Shown here piece by piece: positions 1-11,800 of a stretch of 64,000 nt of DNA. Below the pieces are notes generated by a model, which was not told the origin of the DNA, did not search any database, and saw only the letters and a program-made list of their open reading frames with translations. A program made the translations under genes and the position numbers. Every line of letters starts with the position of its first letter. Position 1 is the first letter of the stretch. The DNA is taken from positions 4,032,316-4,096,315 of the forward strand of contig CM046852.1 in assembly GCA_025618425.1 (NCBI GenBank), given 5' to 3'. Origin of the DNA: Heliocidaris tuberculata. Taxonomy: Eukaryota; Echinodermata; Echinoidea; Camarodonta; Echinometridae.

Positions 1-370
<370 letters not shown>

Positions 371-371
<1 letters not shown>

Positions 372-1095
372 TATTAACTACTATACTAGCACTACTGTTG
401 CTAATACTGAAACTAAACTACCATCACCTCCAACACCACCATCAGTGTCACTACTATTTGTACTTCTCCTACTACTAAGCATATTAGCCAAAGGATGGAC
501 AATTCCCGGGGACAATTACCCCGCTTCTAATAATGGAATATTGCAGACTTTGTTGTCACATATGCCGTGTGCCAACAAAATGTGAACCTCTCAATCTTCA
601 ATAATAATGATTTGTCGAAACATTTCAACCATGGCCCTCTTGCATACATGTAAATCACTGCGTTTAATCCGAGTCCCCTTAAATGTGCGAGATGGCCTTT
701 GCTAGGCTGCCCCTTGGTATAATGGTAATAATAAAAGAATTAAAGTTAAAGACTGTGTAGCTATTTTGGCATTATAAACAATGTAAACGGTTCGCTTACC
801 AGACTCCTGTCCGTGATACAGCGCCTCTCGACACAGACGTGATACTTTTTTTTTTTCTTTCTAATGATATTAAAAAATGAATAAATCCAGTTTTCATCAG
901 GCCTAGTATATATTTGAATCTTTCATTGTTACCCCTCGAAGAAGAACACTATGCAGTTGTATTTTCATCCAGTCTCCTAAAAGCATTGAAATGATGGTGA
1001 ACCCTTCACGGCATCGCATCTAAAGAACTGAATAGATCGCTCGGTATATTTTTGAACTATAGAGATCGATGATTAGAACGCAGATAGCGTTTCAT
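371..1095. other. Unassigned AT-rich sequence
   Basis: No coding signal or recognisable element. The first 100 bases are a decayed continuation of CTA/CCA triplets; the rest is single-copy-looking within this window. Confidence 0.5.
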
Positions 1096-1335
1096 AATTC
1101 ATCGCATCCTCAGATCAGAGATGGAGAGATGGAAAGAGAGGGGAAGAGAGAGGGGGAGAGGTATTGGACAGGGAGGGGGGAAGAATGGACAGAGATCGAG
1201 GGAGAGATAGAGACAGACAGAGACAGACAGACAGACATGCAGAGACAGAGAGACAGAAATAGAGAGACAGAGAGAGAGACAGAGAGAGAGAGAGAGGGGG
1301 GGAGATATAGAGAGAGAGAGAGAGAGAGAGCAACA
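1096..1335. repeat. (GA)n/(GACA)n purine-rich tract
   Basis: Almost uninterrupted purines on the + strand (GAGA, GACAGA, GGGGGGAGA). Open frames through it on both strands encode only Arg/Glu or Ser/Leu repeats and are artefacts of the simple sequence. Confidence 0.9.
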
Positions 1336-1864
1336 GGAAAAAGCAGTCCTCGTGCGGATGACGAGGATTGTATGCATGTTTTTAGCAAATGTGTTTGGTC
1401 TCGATTTTAATTCTATTTTTTTTTAATTGATGAGATAACCATAGTGTCTATAATCATAATGACTATTTGGACAACGCTAGGTAACGTTGCTGTCATCCAT
1501 CACAAACCGTGCACGATTGCCGTTTGGTTGCCATGGCAACAAGGGACACGAAGTAATCATTGTAATGAACTCGTTGGCTCGTGATCCAAAAGATTGCTGT
1601 TATATATACCTGTGCTCCTCAACAGATTCTTCATTTTGTGTAGTTCATATCGACTTAAATCCTTGGTATTTCCATCAGGATTCAATTTTATTAATATAAA
1701 ATACAAATGCGGTAGTCCAAGGACCAATAGTGCAATATGTACACGGCAAAATTGACATAAAGGAATATTGAAAAGGGATGTGCATTATCATAAAAGTGCA
1801 TACCTCAGATTTAATGAAGTATGAGGTATGAATTTAGATTGTTATATTGGTATATTATGTACAA
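1336..1864. other. Unassigned sequence
   Basis: No coding, RNA or repeat signal was identified between the purine tract and the ATTCCGAA array. Confidence 0.5.
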
Positions 1865-2190
1865 TGTTTTTCTGGGGTACTCGTTTTCCAAAGGTTCATG
1901 ATTCCGAAACACCAATTTCCCATAGCAGGGGGATCATAATTCCGAAAATGAAATAGGGTTCATAATTCCGAACATGTGATGCATTACTCCGAAGGTTCTT
2001 AATTCCGAAAAAGAAAAACAGTTCACAATTCCGAAGGTTCGTAGTTCCGAAAATGCAATAGAGCCTTGCTTAACTTTTCGGAATTACGAACCTTCGGAAA
2101 ATTGAACTTGAGCCATTTTTTCATTTTCGGAATTAAAAACCGTCGAAGTATTACCTTAAGAATTATGAACCTTTGGGAAAACGACATGAA
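1865..2190. repeat. Inverted array of ATTCCGAA units, copy 1
   Basis: The left part repeats a unit of roughly 20-40 bases built on TTCATAATTCCGAA followed by AATGAAATAG. From about 2076 onward the same unit appears reversed (TTTTCGGAATTACGAACC). The block is therefore a tandem array and a large imperfect foldback at once. A second copy lies at 5425-5800. Confidence 0.8.
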
Positions 2191-3295
2191 TTTTAACTGA
2201 TTTTCTTATGCCAGTGGAGGCCAATATTCTGTGTTTTTGAAAAATTCATCAATAAAATTATTCTTAATCTGATTTTAATAGAATGATTTAACAGAATTTG
2301 CGTCAGAAAGCAAATCAAATAATAAGCATTTTTTTTCAATTCCTTTATGATGAAGTTCAAAATAAGAAAGCATTTTGGAAACAAAGCATCATCATTTCTG
2401 AATGTAAACATACAATCTGTTCTTGTTTCTAGTTTTTAATTTCTCTTTTTCTCCTTCTCTCTTTCTTTTCTCCTCTCCTCACGATCATTTTTAATTCCTA
2501 TTTAACTTAATTGTTTAAAGGGGTTTGTATACGAATTGTATTATATTGTACACATTTTACATTTTGGGTGTACCCAACACAAGCGTGTGCTTTCTCTGGG
2601 AGCCTCGCCATCTTCCTCACAAATGAATGTAAATGACTGAAAGAGGAAATTAATATTCTTTTGAATAAGATTGAATTGAGTCACTGTGTATTATGCTGAA
2701 CATGGCAGATAACTATTACTTTAAAAAGAGGGGTTCCTAAATGTTGGCTTGTATACATAATGGAAGACTACATACATGTATTCAGTACCTTTTTTATAGA
2801 GATTCATGCGTCAATTTCCCAAAGTTTGATATTGTAGTTATGAAGCGGTTTTTTTTCTCCAAATTGTTGGTTGCTAAGCATGTAATGTACGCTTGAAACG
2901 CTTAACTTAATGGCTTGTTGAGATAATGAAATTAAATTGAAATTGGGGATTTATTGTTCATTTGGATATTTGTTTTTCACTGGTACAAATTTACAAATAA
3001 ATGAATTTACAAAGTACAAAATATAATCACACGAGGTTACAGTGTTTGCTCAACCAAGCACATAATGCATATCTCGTTAGTAAATTGATCAGGTTAATAT
3101 CGTTATTGACCTTTATCAGTGGCATATCCAGTAACTTAAGAAAAGAGGGGGTTATAATTATAAAACACGTACGTGCTTGCTATGAGAGTTGGCGAAAAAC
3201 AGGGGAACGCTCTCCTCTGTGCCCCCGGATCCACCACTGTATAGTACATCCAAGGACAAGGAGAAAAAGAATGATAAAAGTATGGAATGAATGAT
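2191..3295. other. Unassigned sequence
   Basis: No gene or RNA signal. The stretch at 3195-3241 (ending ggatccaccactg) resembles a hAT-type MITE terminus in minus orientation, but no partner end or target duplication was found. Confidence 0.4.
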
Positions 3296-3404
3296 ACAAA
3301 TAGAGAGAGGGGGAGAGACAGTGAGAAAGAGAGATGGGGTGAAAGCGAGAAGAGAGGGAGAGAGATGGAGGGAGAGAGAGACTAGACATGCTAAAGTGTG
3401 TGTG

Positions 3405-3435
<31 letters not shown>

Positions 3436-3640
3436 AAGAGGGGGAGAGAGAGGGGGAAGAAGGAAACTATGGAATGAATCAAGAGAGAGAGTGGGTAAGA
3501 GAGAGAGGGAGGGAGGGAAAGAGAGCAGGGAGGAAGGAAAGTGGGGAAGAGACGGAGAGTCAGAGAGGTAGATAGACTAAATCAAGCATGAGAGTGAAAG
3601 AGAGAGCGAGAGAGAGAGAGAGAGAGAGAGAGAAGATAAT
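3296..3640. repeat. (GA)n and (GT)n purine-rich tract
   Basis: Purine-rich GAGA/GGGA sequence with an internal (TG)n stretch at about 3399-3424 and pure (GA)n at about 3600-3632. Frames crossing it are low-complexity only. Confidence 0.9.
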
Positions 3641-3784
3641 AGACATAGAAAAAATGTATATCTATGCCTTTCAACAGATTAGTATAAATGCTTCTTTTTA
3701 ATCCTCCCCATCCTACGGCTTAATCCGCTAGTGTTAATACATGTATAAAGAAAGGGTCCTAACTCCTAAGCGAACATGGAGATC

Positions 3785-3923
3785 AGGGGTCGTTTCATGA
3801 AAGGACTTGTCAGATATTTTATCCGACAAATTTGCTCTCAGCCAATCAGATGCAAGGATTTCAGTAGCTTATAACAGTTGTCGGATAAAATATCCGACAA
3901 CTTCCTTTCATGAAACGCTCCCC
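3785..3923. mobile_element. Foldback MITE, GTTTCATGAAAGGA ends
   Basis: The left end reads GGGGTCGTTTCATGAAAGGA and the reverse complement of the right end reads GGGGAGCGTTTCATGAAAGG. Each arm continues into a ATTTTATCCGACAA segment. The arms make up most of the 139 bases, leaving a short unpaired centre. No clear target duplication was seen. Confidence 0.8.
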
Positions 3924-4108
3924 AGAACACTCATTTTGTCCCATTCCATCAATATGAAGAGCGCCATCTGTAAACTTTTCTTTCACCAGTCCTTTGTTGA
4001 ACGATCAGTCCACTATATTCATTTTGCAAGCCCGACATATGTGGCATTTGTACAATGATTACGTACTTAAACACTTCTTCTTTCTAAAAGAAAAAGTTGA
4101 AAAATCTA

Positions 4109-4139
<31 letters not shown>

Positions 4140-4215
4140 CCCATACAACTGTTATGCCAAGTTTTTATCTTTCGATTTTTTTTGTCTCCTTGTTTGTGGT
4201 AGGTTTTAAATGCAT
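3924..4215. other. Unassigned sequence with (CAAAA)n
   Basis: Nothing recognised except a short CAAAA pentamer run at about 4116-4138. Confidence 0.5.
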
Positions 4216-4348
4216 CTCTCTCTCTCTCTCTCCTATATCCCTCATCTCTCTCTCTTCTTCTTCTTTCTCTTCTGCTTTTCTTTCTTTCTTTCTTCTTCTT
4301 CTTCTTACTTCTTCTTCTACTACTCCTTCTTCTACTACTCCTTCTTCT

Positions 4349-4395
<47 letters not shown>

Positions 4396-4640
4396 TTCTT
4401 TTTCTTCTTTTTCTTTTTTCTTCTTCTACTTCTTCTTACTTCTTCTTCTTCTTCTACTACTACTACTACTACTCCTCCTCCACCTCCTTCTTCTACTTTT
4501 ACTACTCCTTCTTCTTCTTCTTCTTCTTCTTCTTCTTCTTCTTCTTCTTCTTCTTCTTCGATCTTCTACTCCTTTGTCTTCTTCTCCTTCCCCTTCTTCT
4601 TCTTCTTTCTTTCTTTCTTTCTTTCTTTTTCTCTCTCTTC
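4216..4640. repeat. (TTC)n polypyrimidine tract
   Basis: About 420 bases of almost pure pyrimidine on the + strand, mainly TTC with CT, TTTC and TACTAC blocks. Long Ser/Phe/Leu frames exist in several registers, as expected for a triplet repeat, and are not genes. Confidence 0.95.
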
Positions 4641-5299
4641 ATATCCCTTCCTCACACAGCATAAAAGCAATAGTTGTAAAGGAGAGAGAAGAGAATGGAG
4701 CTTGTATTATGTGCACTCTAAAACTGTGGGGAACATGCACGTTCCCTTTTTACCCAATATCGGGTAAAATTTTACCGAACATGTTTTAGAACTTGCCTAA
4801 TACCTCCTTGGCTGGACCTATAAAAGGGTATATAACAATAGGTACCATTCGTTGTACATGCTTTGAATATGCTCTTATGTTTATTTTTAAACTAGGGCGG
4901 AGGATTTCCGCAGGAAAATCAGCAACATGTGTTCTGCATCATTTGCCACCTCAAATAGAAACCTTCTGGAATCATGACGTCATCAGAAACAATGTAAGGT
5001 GTTGGTTTCCATGGATACTATGTTGAGAATTCAAAAAAAGAATTTTCGAACACGAGAGAGAGAGAGAGAGTGGGAGGGGGGGGGGGCTAGAAGGTGAGGG
5101 AGACGGACAGATAAAAATAGACAGAAATAGGAAAGTTGTTTGGGCTCAAGAACCCTCAAAAAATATTATTAGTCCAATGAGACAGAAACTGTCGATTACG
5201 TGGACCCTCATTTATATTATGAAGGACTTCATTTTTGTCATTAAAAACAAACAACGATTAGGCTATCAACCAATTCCCATTTCCTTCACCTTGGTCGAG
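4641..5299. other. Unassigned sequence with GA/G tract
   Basis: No gene signal. A compound (GA)n plus poly-G tract lies at about 5054-5087. Confidence 0.5.
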
Positions 5300-5372
5300 A
5301 GTGGCAAAAGACATTATCGAGGCTCGAACCAACGGCCTTCGCATCTCATGTCAAGTATGCAAACCACCTGAC
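5300..5372 (-). mobile_element. tRNA-like SINE head (degenerate)
   Basis: On the minus strand there is a good B-box (GGTTCGAGCCT) with a weak A-box-like TCAGGTGGTTTGC about 30 bases upstream. No acceptor-stem pairing was found, so a tRNA-derived SINE remnant is more likely than a tRNA gene. Confidence 0.35.
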
Positions 5373-5424
5373 GACGATTTTAGTCATTTGTCTTTCGTTC
5401 TGTCTGTTCGGTTACACATGTCGT

Positions 5425-5800
5425 TTTTCCGAAGGTACATGTAAGTTTCGTTACTAGGAGGGTTCATAATTCCGAAGGTTTGTAATTCCGAAAATGAAAT
5501 AGAATTCGTAATTCGGAATGATATAGCGTTCATGATTCCGAAAATGAAATAGGAATTCCGAAGCTTTATAATTCTAAAAAAAGTGATAGAACCCTACGTC
5601 ATTTTTCCGGAATTATGAACCTTCGGAATTATGAAGACTATTTCATTTCTGGAACCATGAACCCTTTTTTTTGTTTGTTTGTTTTTTTGTTTGTTTTTTC
5701 AGAATCATGAACCATATTTCATGTATTTCATATCCGAATTACGAATCCTATTTTCATTTTCGGAATTTTGAACCCCCTGACATGGGAATTTTCTGTTTCA
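5425..5800. repeat. Inverted array of ATTCCGAA units, copy 2
   Basis: It has the same unit as 1865-2190 (TTCATAATTCCGAA and AATGAAATAG), forward in the left half and reversed in the right half. A (GTTT)n stretch at about 5667-5698 interrupts the right arm. Confidence 0.8.
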
Positions 5801-6120
5801 GAATTATACAAATACAAAAATAAACAATACCCCTCACCCCCTCTGTTCTCTTCCTCGTGTCTGCTCTACATGACTCATCATTACCTTATCATCACACATG
5901 TAGGATTTCTTAAATCCTTAGTGGTCACCTATCATGCCTTTACAAAATTGCTTCCCTTTTGTTTCCTGATCAAAAAAGATTTTCTTTCTTTTGTTGTATA
6001 TTTCTTACTCATCTAATCGTCCTTTTACGACGTAAACTGTCTGATAACGACCTGTTGACTTTGGAGAGCACGAATTGTACGAATTGTAAGATTTTGTTTC
6101 ATCAAGATACACACTGGTCC
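5801..6120. other. Unassigned sequence
   Basis: No gene, RNA or repeat signal was recognised. Confidence 0.5.
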
Positions 6121-7089
6121 TAAAGATAAAGTCGAGTTCCGTTCATGCGATAACATTGTGAAAGAAACTGTCTCGAAGCAATTGGGAAAGGTTGATCATG
6201 TCTACTTAAAGGGCAATCCCACCTTGGTAATAAGATGATTTGTGTGAAAGCAGAAAAATAAGAAAAACAGGATGGTGAAAGTTTGAAAGAAATCGGACAA
6301 GGAATAAGAAAGTTATGGATGTTTGAAAATTGAGATCACTACATCTGTGGGAATCTCAAATTGGCAATTTGGTGATTCGATTGTGACTTTTTTGTGGACA
6401 ACTCTCCCATTTGTCGTACACAAAAATATTATTAATTTGTGGTTTTCTTCGAGGTGCTTTTACCCTCAGGGCAGTACTCAAAATATATTGGAGATAGCAT
6501 ATTTTTATAGGTCCTCATGAAAGAAAAAGATCCTACTGAGTAATACATTTTGAAAAAAGTGACATTTTAGTCATTTTGTGTGTTAGAGCGAATGGGGGAG
6601 TTGTCCACAGCTACATCACAGTGACATTACCTATTCGGCCAATTCGAAATTCCCATATGTATAGTGATTACAACTTTCAAAAATTCATAACTTTCTTATT
6701 GCTTGTCCGATTTCTTTCAAACTTTCACCAATCTGCTTCTCTGATTTTTCCTCTTTCTTTCAAAGCAACTTGCTGTTAAGGTTGGATTTCCCTTTAAGGA
6801 CTGGTGTATACTATGAGGTTTTGGAATCATCAAAATGATAAGAAATTGACCAAATCACGCTGAAAAGCAAATGCACTGCACACAAAAATGGGTATAATTA
6901 TGGGACTGTACACACATGTTGCATGAATGGTCGGCCCGAACACTCAGCTATTTCTCATCATATTTCATTTGAATAGTAATCCTTCTTAGGGAACATTTCT
7001 ACTATGATGTTCTTCCAAACTGACATAAAAGGAATGAAAAAGCTCACAAATTATTGTTCACCTTTCCTAGAACTCAACCTTCTCTTTAC
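6121..7089 (+). mobile_element. MITE-1 copy 1, split by a nested MITE
   Basis: MITE-1 begins TAAAGATAAAGT..GAGTTC and ends AGAACTCAACCTTCTCTTTA, an inverted terminal pair of about 20 bases. Its internal landmarks (GATAAGAAATTGACC, CACTGCACAC, CGGCCCGAACA) recur at 12608, 19485, 20938 and 29570. Here the sequence stops at 6205 after GATCATGTCTAC and resumes at 6798 with GGACTGGTGTATAC, with the MITE-A element in between. It is non-coding. Confidence 0.85.
6206..6797. mobile_element. TTAA-flanked palindromic MITE-A
   Basis: A TTAA stands at both borders (6206-6209 and 6794-6797). The inner ends are AGGGCAATCCCACCTT and, reversed, AGGGAAATCCAACCTT. The arms extend inward through a shared TCGGACAAGGAATAAGAAAG segment and its reverse complement. 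It sits inside MITE-1, so it inserted later. TTAA duplication suggests a piggyBac-type transposase, but no coding sequence remains. Confidence 0.85.
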
Positions 7090-7117
7090 ATATGACCTAT
7101 ATCATAGATGCAAACTT

Positions 7118-7325
7118 GGCCAAGTAAAATTGATTCTTAGGTTTTTTTTTTTTTTATTGAGGAGGGGTGGAGGGGGGGGGGGGGTTCCATGTTATTTGAT
7201 ATTTGATATTTTTCCTGTACATAAAAATGCTTTTGGGGCAATATTAACACAAATTTTCTTATTTCAGTGTCATTTGTACATGCACTAGAGGCTCAAAACA
7301 AAGTTTTAAAAAGCATTGAATCAAT
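7118..7325 (+). repeat. Dispersed repeat R1, copy 1
   Basis: It shares ordered blocks with 40540-40740: GGCCAAGTAAAATTGAT, TTCCATGTT, ATATTTT..TTC..ACAT, ACAAATTTTCT and CATTTG..CATG. A poly-T and poly-G expansion at about 7142-7184 is specific to this copy. Confidence 0.65.
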
Positions 7326-8261
7326 GACTTTCATTATCTCGTTGTCTAAATGACCTCAGATTTTTTATTTATTTCATTTTAGAACAAATTATTACATATG
7401 AAAAAATATTGAGGCGGACTGAAATCAAGACTTAATTTTTCTTTGCCTATAATTATATAATATAGACCTATATCACAATATCCCAACACGTCACACAAAA
7501 TGTGCACCTCTTCACAAGAAGACTGGATAATAAAAACAAAATATATAAACAAGGGGGAATTTATGGTTCCTAATAGACTGTTCCGTCACTCCATTCTCAA
7601 AATTATTGCATTGGTCAACATCATGTTCACGGCGTGCTATTTCTGAACTGATGACGTCATGGTCAAGATTAGAACATTCGGACATCAAATATGTGTTTAT
7701 AAATCCGTCAGTTGGGATCTGTAAATCAGTCTGTCAAATTTTGATCCCAAAACAACCCTATTTTCGACATAGTTTTCTCGGCGTTTATAGGCCCGAGGAC
7801 TCCGACATACCAAAGTTGTGACCCTCTGGTCCCACGTGTGCTTTTTGGTGTATAGTTCTAGGTCAAATCCCAGCGGGTTTTCGTGTCATTTAAGCTGCTG
7901 ATGACCTCATCCCCATCAACCTAGGTGGTTTGCCTCCAGACCTGCTAGAATGTTGTTGTTCTTGGTCGAGACCTGTTTGGACCATTTGCCTTAGTCGCCC
8001 AACATTCTCTCTGACGTTTATTGTTTTGTTTTTAAACGGGCTTTTTAATAACCCGAAGTAAAATTTACATTATCTTGATGACCACCCCCCCCCCCCTGCT
8101 CTTTATATTATGAAAATGATTTTTCTTTCAAATTTGGTATTTTATATTTAGATATGGTTAACCATGGAATGTCAAACAGCTTTAAAATCTGGGTATATCG
8201 AATATACCTGAAATCTTCCACGGCTCGTTCTAAGTCCTCGTGTAAACAGTCAAATCTCCTC
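7326..8261. other. Unassigned sequence
   Basis: No gene or RNA signal. A C-tract lies at about 8083-8097. Confidence 0.5.
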
Positions 8262-8600
8262 TTAGAAATAGGAGTAGTTTACAATATGTCTCAAACAAAA
8301 CTAAACTCTTTCATATAAATAATTCCAAGAGCAACGCAATGGTCCATATTATCCACGACTTTGGGACCACTAAATAGAAGTAGTTTACAATAGTCTCAAA
8401 CAAAACTAAACTCTTTCATATAAATATTTTCAAGAGCAACGCAATAGTCCATATTATCCAATATCCATGACTTCGGGACCTCTAAATAGAAGTAGTTTAC
8501 AATATGTCTCAAACAAAACTAAACTCTTTCGTAAATACTTTTCAAGAGCATGCAACACAATTGTCCATATTATCCACTACTTCAGGACCTCTATATTTAC
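8262..8600. repeat. Three tandem units of about 110 bp
   Basis: The phrase AGTAGTTTACAAT recurs at 8273, 8379 and 8491 (periods 106 and 112). Each time it is followed by CTCAAACAAAACTAAACTC, AAGAGCAACGCAAT or a variant, and TCCATATTATCCA. Units differ by small indels. Confidence 0.9.
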
Positions 8601-9934
8601 AATATTTGATGTAAAAAGATGAAAAAGGAGGAGAGGCGTATCCAACATAGGATGAGGTGGTGTACACCCCCTCCTGTTTGAAGTCATAGGAAAGAAATTT
8701 ATATAGGACTACTTCTTGCACATTGTCTATATGAAATGGATCCCCTTTACCTCCTCACCCCCTCCCCTTATTGTTTATCTTTTTTTCTTTTTTTTTTTGA
8801 TATGGCACTGCTGCCAATTCCCGAACACTGCCGAAGGTATGGTAACTTTTCAATATGAAAATTTCAATTACCAAAATTTTTACGACATGCCTTGCATGTA
8901 CTGATCAAACCAGCTGTTACGGTCTTCATCACAGCTCCATCGGTTATCATCGCCAGTTCCGTGACAAAAGGGCGTCTCTTAGCCCTACCAAATACACCAT
9001 ATACATAGCTAACTTCCTTCTACCACTCACACGATGACTTCATCACTAATGAAAAGCGCGTGGTAAGGTTAAAACGCATTCCTGATCGATGACTCATTCT
9101 CCGACTTCATTCACCGCGGCGACAATCAAAGTTAATCACAATTGACAACCCGCTTTCTCGCACGAAATTGCAAGGTTTCTCCACAAAAAAAATCTAATTT
9201 CTGAAAAGGGGCCACGTGACCTTTGTTCTGAAAGAATTTATTGCCAAAGAAACAGAATTGCTCCGACTTCAGCAGGTAGAATTACAAATTAGGTAGACGA
9301 TTTTTCTGAAAATGTCCATTACTGGATTTGTACATGCTTAGGGGAGATTGAGCACGGCTCCAAACGTTTATACGCCAGTCACACCGCCAAGCCAAATCCA
9401 AACCGATCGATTCTTGGCTACTCGGTATAATGCAATTTTTTGTTCGGTCTGGTGTCGGTCGCTTCAGTGTGAATGGGGTATTATATTATTGTGTCCTGTG
9501 CACGGCATACAGATGACCTAATTTTGTGTATAACCAAGTTAAGTAGAGTGGTCATAGTGGTAAACAAATGCTACATGTGAGTGCGTTCGGAACCACACGA
9601 GTTATGTACAAAGTCCTAACTCCAAATTTTTGTATAAGTTTTACCACTGATTCTGACAAAGCCATTATGGTAAAAAGTTCGACAAACCTAATGATAATTT
9701 AGGTTTCCTTTCATATCTGAAATTATGTGTTATGAGTTCGGTCTTTTATGAAAAATCAAAGATAGAGGAAATGATGAAAAAGATTTTTTAAATATTATTG
9801 GTACATGTATAACCTAGTTCTTCAAAATAACTTGTTTGCATGACACACAAAATACCGTATCTCCGTGAAATGTACAGATCTTGTTTCAATATTATTTTTG
9901 TTTTCTTTTTTTTTTAAAGAAATTTCTCACACAC
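8601..9934. other. Unassigned sequence; shared ATACGCCAGTCACA motif
   Basis: No convincing gene. The stretch at 9366-9480 contains CGTTTATACGCCAGTCACA followed by paired CCGATCGAT-like and CGGT..GGTCG segments. The same opening motif occurs at 59111, so this is probably a dispersed repeat of unclear limits. Confidence 0.4.
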
Positions 9935-10095
9935 GTATCATTATGCCAAACACCATTTATTTAACGTGCGATAGATTAGCAATATAAATAAAAATGCTTT
10001 GCTCAAGTACATAAATGCCGTACCGGGGATTGAACCCAAGATCCTCGCATTTCCAGTTGAGTGTTTTTAACCACTCGGCTACGACACCTCTATTA
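9935..10095 (-). mobile_element. tRNA-derived SINE
   Basis: The minus strand carries a pol III A-box (TAGCCGAGTGG) and a B-box (GGTTCAATCCC) about 40 bases apart, the layout of a Ser/Leu-type tRNA with a variable arm. The expected acceptor stem does not pair, and the B-box runs into an unrelated tail (GTACTTGAGCAAAGC then AT-rich), as in tRNA-derived SINEs. A true tRNA gene is unlikely. Confidence 0.65.
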
Positions 10096-10720
10096 TGAGC
10101 ATTTGGAAAGATATAAGAAGGCATGTTCTCCGTAATCTAGAGCAGCATTGATGTGAAGAGGTTGTCAGACATTTCCCTACATAACGAAAGCTTCTTTACT
10201 CCGATCTTCTTTATCATGATTTTGAGCTCCTCTCCGGACCCCCCCCCCCCCCCCCCTCTCTGATATCCCGTTCTCAATCACAGAGTCACGGATCATTCAT
10301 TCTAATTTCACGGGATGTGGCCCGTCCAAACAAAAAAAATCTAGTCTATTCAATCAGAGATAGTGATGTGTCAAAGCTTTAGATGAATGGGATGACACTA
10401 TACGGGACGGCATCATTTTAAGACGCTTTTTTCTTCCCCTCCTCCTCATTCTACTCTTCTTCTTCTGTATCATCTGCTCCTTTTCATCTCTTCTTCTCTT
10501 CTAGTTACATGAGATTAAGTTCATCAGTTCATACAAACAAGAAATCCTCTCTACTCAATCACAGGCAGCGATGTATATCAACGATTGAGATGAATCATTG
10601 GAGGATGTGGAACGGCATTTTTCTCGGTCGCGTTCTTCTTCTTTTGCTGTCTTTTCGTCTTCCATTTATCAAAAATGTCAATATCAGTCTTTCGTGTTTC
10701 CTTCTAAAACTACGTGCCAT
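10096..10720. other. Unassigned sequence with C-tract
   Basis: No gene signal. A run of about 18 C lies at about 10239-10256, followed by a TTC-rich patch to about 10500. Confidence 0.5.
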
Positions 10721-11264
10721 TTGAAGGGATAATCCACCCTGATATTGACTGGCTTTGAAAGAAGAAGAAAAGTTAAAGAACATCAATGAAAGCTTGAGCA
10801 AAATCCGATTAGAAATAAGGAAGTTATGCATTTTTGAAGTTGTAATCAATCAAACACAAATTGGCAACTCCGTGACGTATCTTGCAATTTCCCCTCTAAT
10901 TTGCTCCGTACACAAAAATTCATAAATTTTCATTTTCTTTGTTTTTGATGAGGGAATAGGTTTGTATCATACAGGTTTTGTGTAAAAGCATAAGTGAAAT
11001 GATTATATCTAGGGTGCAGGTATGATAAAATATTTTCTTTAGAGAAAATAGAAATTTATGATTCTTTTCAGTACACGGCAAATGGAAGAGGAGCTCGCAA
11101 AAGGCGTCACGGAGTTGCCAATGTGTGTTTGATTCATTACAACTTCAAAAATCCATAACTTTCTTATTTCTTATCGGATTTTGCTCAAACTCTCGTTGAT
11201 CCGTTTCTTTAATTTTTCTGCTTCTTTCAACACCAACTTAATATGAGGGTGGACTTTCCCTTTA
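10721..11264. mobile_element. Palindromic MITE-B, copy 1
   Basis: The left end AAGGGATAATCCACCCT pairs with the right end AGGGTGGACTTTCCCTTTAA. Long arms carry AAATCCGATTAGAAATAAGG, GTTGTAATCAATCAAACAC and AATTGGCAACTCCG on the left and their reverse complements on the right. The right border keeps TTAA and the left is mutated (TTGA). Further copies lie at 34255 and, diverged, at 60809. Confidence 0.85.
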
Positions 11265-11700
11265 ATTCTCTCTTCCTGTCCTTCATCAGTTTTCTTCTTC
11301 CGTCCCTTCTGTCTTTTGTTGTTGTTGTTGTTGTTGTGCCACTTGTCCCCCGCCCCCTCCTATTCCATCTAATCTTTCATTTTTCCGTACCCCTCGACCC
11401 TCGGCATTTTCCAGATTTTCTCCTTTTCTCCTTCGAGGTTTACATTTCTATTATCGCCCTCTTTCAAATATCAGATTCATCATTTCTTCTTCTTCAACGT
11501 CTGCCTCAGCATCCTCTTGCTCTTGTCTTCTTCTTCTTTCTCCCTCGTCTTCTCAATAATATTCTTGAATATCATTTTTCGTTGTTTAAAACATTTGTTT
11601 GTTTTTATTGTCGTTATTCAATCTATTTCACCCTTTAAAAAATCCGCCTTATCTATACATCTGCATTTGCATATTGCCGTCTTTTCTTGTGCGTGTGTTT
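11265..11700. other. Pyrimidine-rich unassigned sequence
   Basis: TTC/CTT-rich with a short (GTT)n at about 11320-11337. A 131-codon frame here is hydrophobic low-complexity with no family resemblance, and I do not regard it as a gene. Confidence 0.5.
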
Positions 11701-11800
11701 AATAACAACAACAACAACAACAACAATAATAATAATAATAATAATAATAACATTGGTCATTAATAACGCTCTATACACGAAAAGCACCATAGCGCTTACA
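11701..11800 (-). mobile_element. Retroelement 3' tail with (AAT)n/(AAC)n
   Basis: An (AAC)n(AAT)n run at 11703-11750 is followed by paired GCGCT-type segments (cgctctata, tagcgctta). On the minus strand this is the stem plus ATT-repeat tail typical of L2/CR1-like LINEs and their SINEs; compare 48573-48655 and 56873-57185. Confidence 0.55.

Noticed and set aside
4097..4789. 230-codon Ser/Leu-rich + frame
   Set aside because: It runs through the (TTC)n tract, which is open in all three forward registers for long stretches.
5300..5372. tRNA gene on the minus strand
   Set aside because: Good B-box only; no acceptor stem.
8262..8600. CRISPR-like array
   Set aside because: Three units of over 100 bases without constant-length spacers, in a eukaryotic context.
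10015..10095. Serine/leucine tRNA gene on the minus strand
   Set aside because: A- and B-boxes are good, but the acceptor stem does not pair and the sequence continues into a SINE-like tail.
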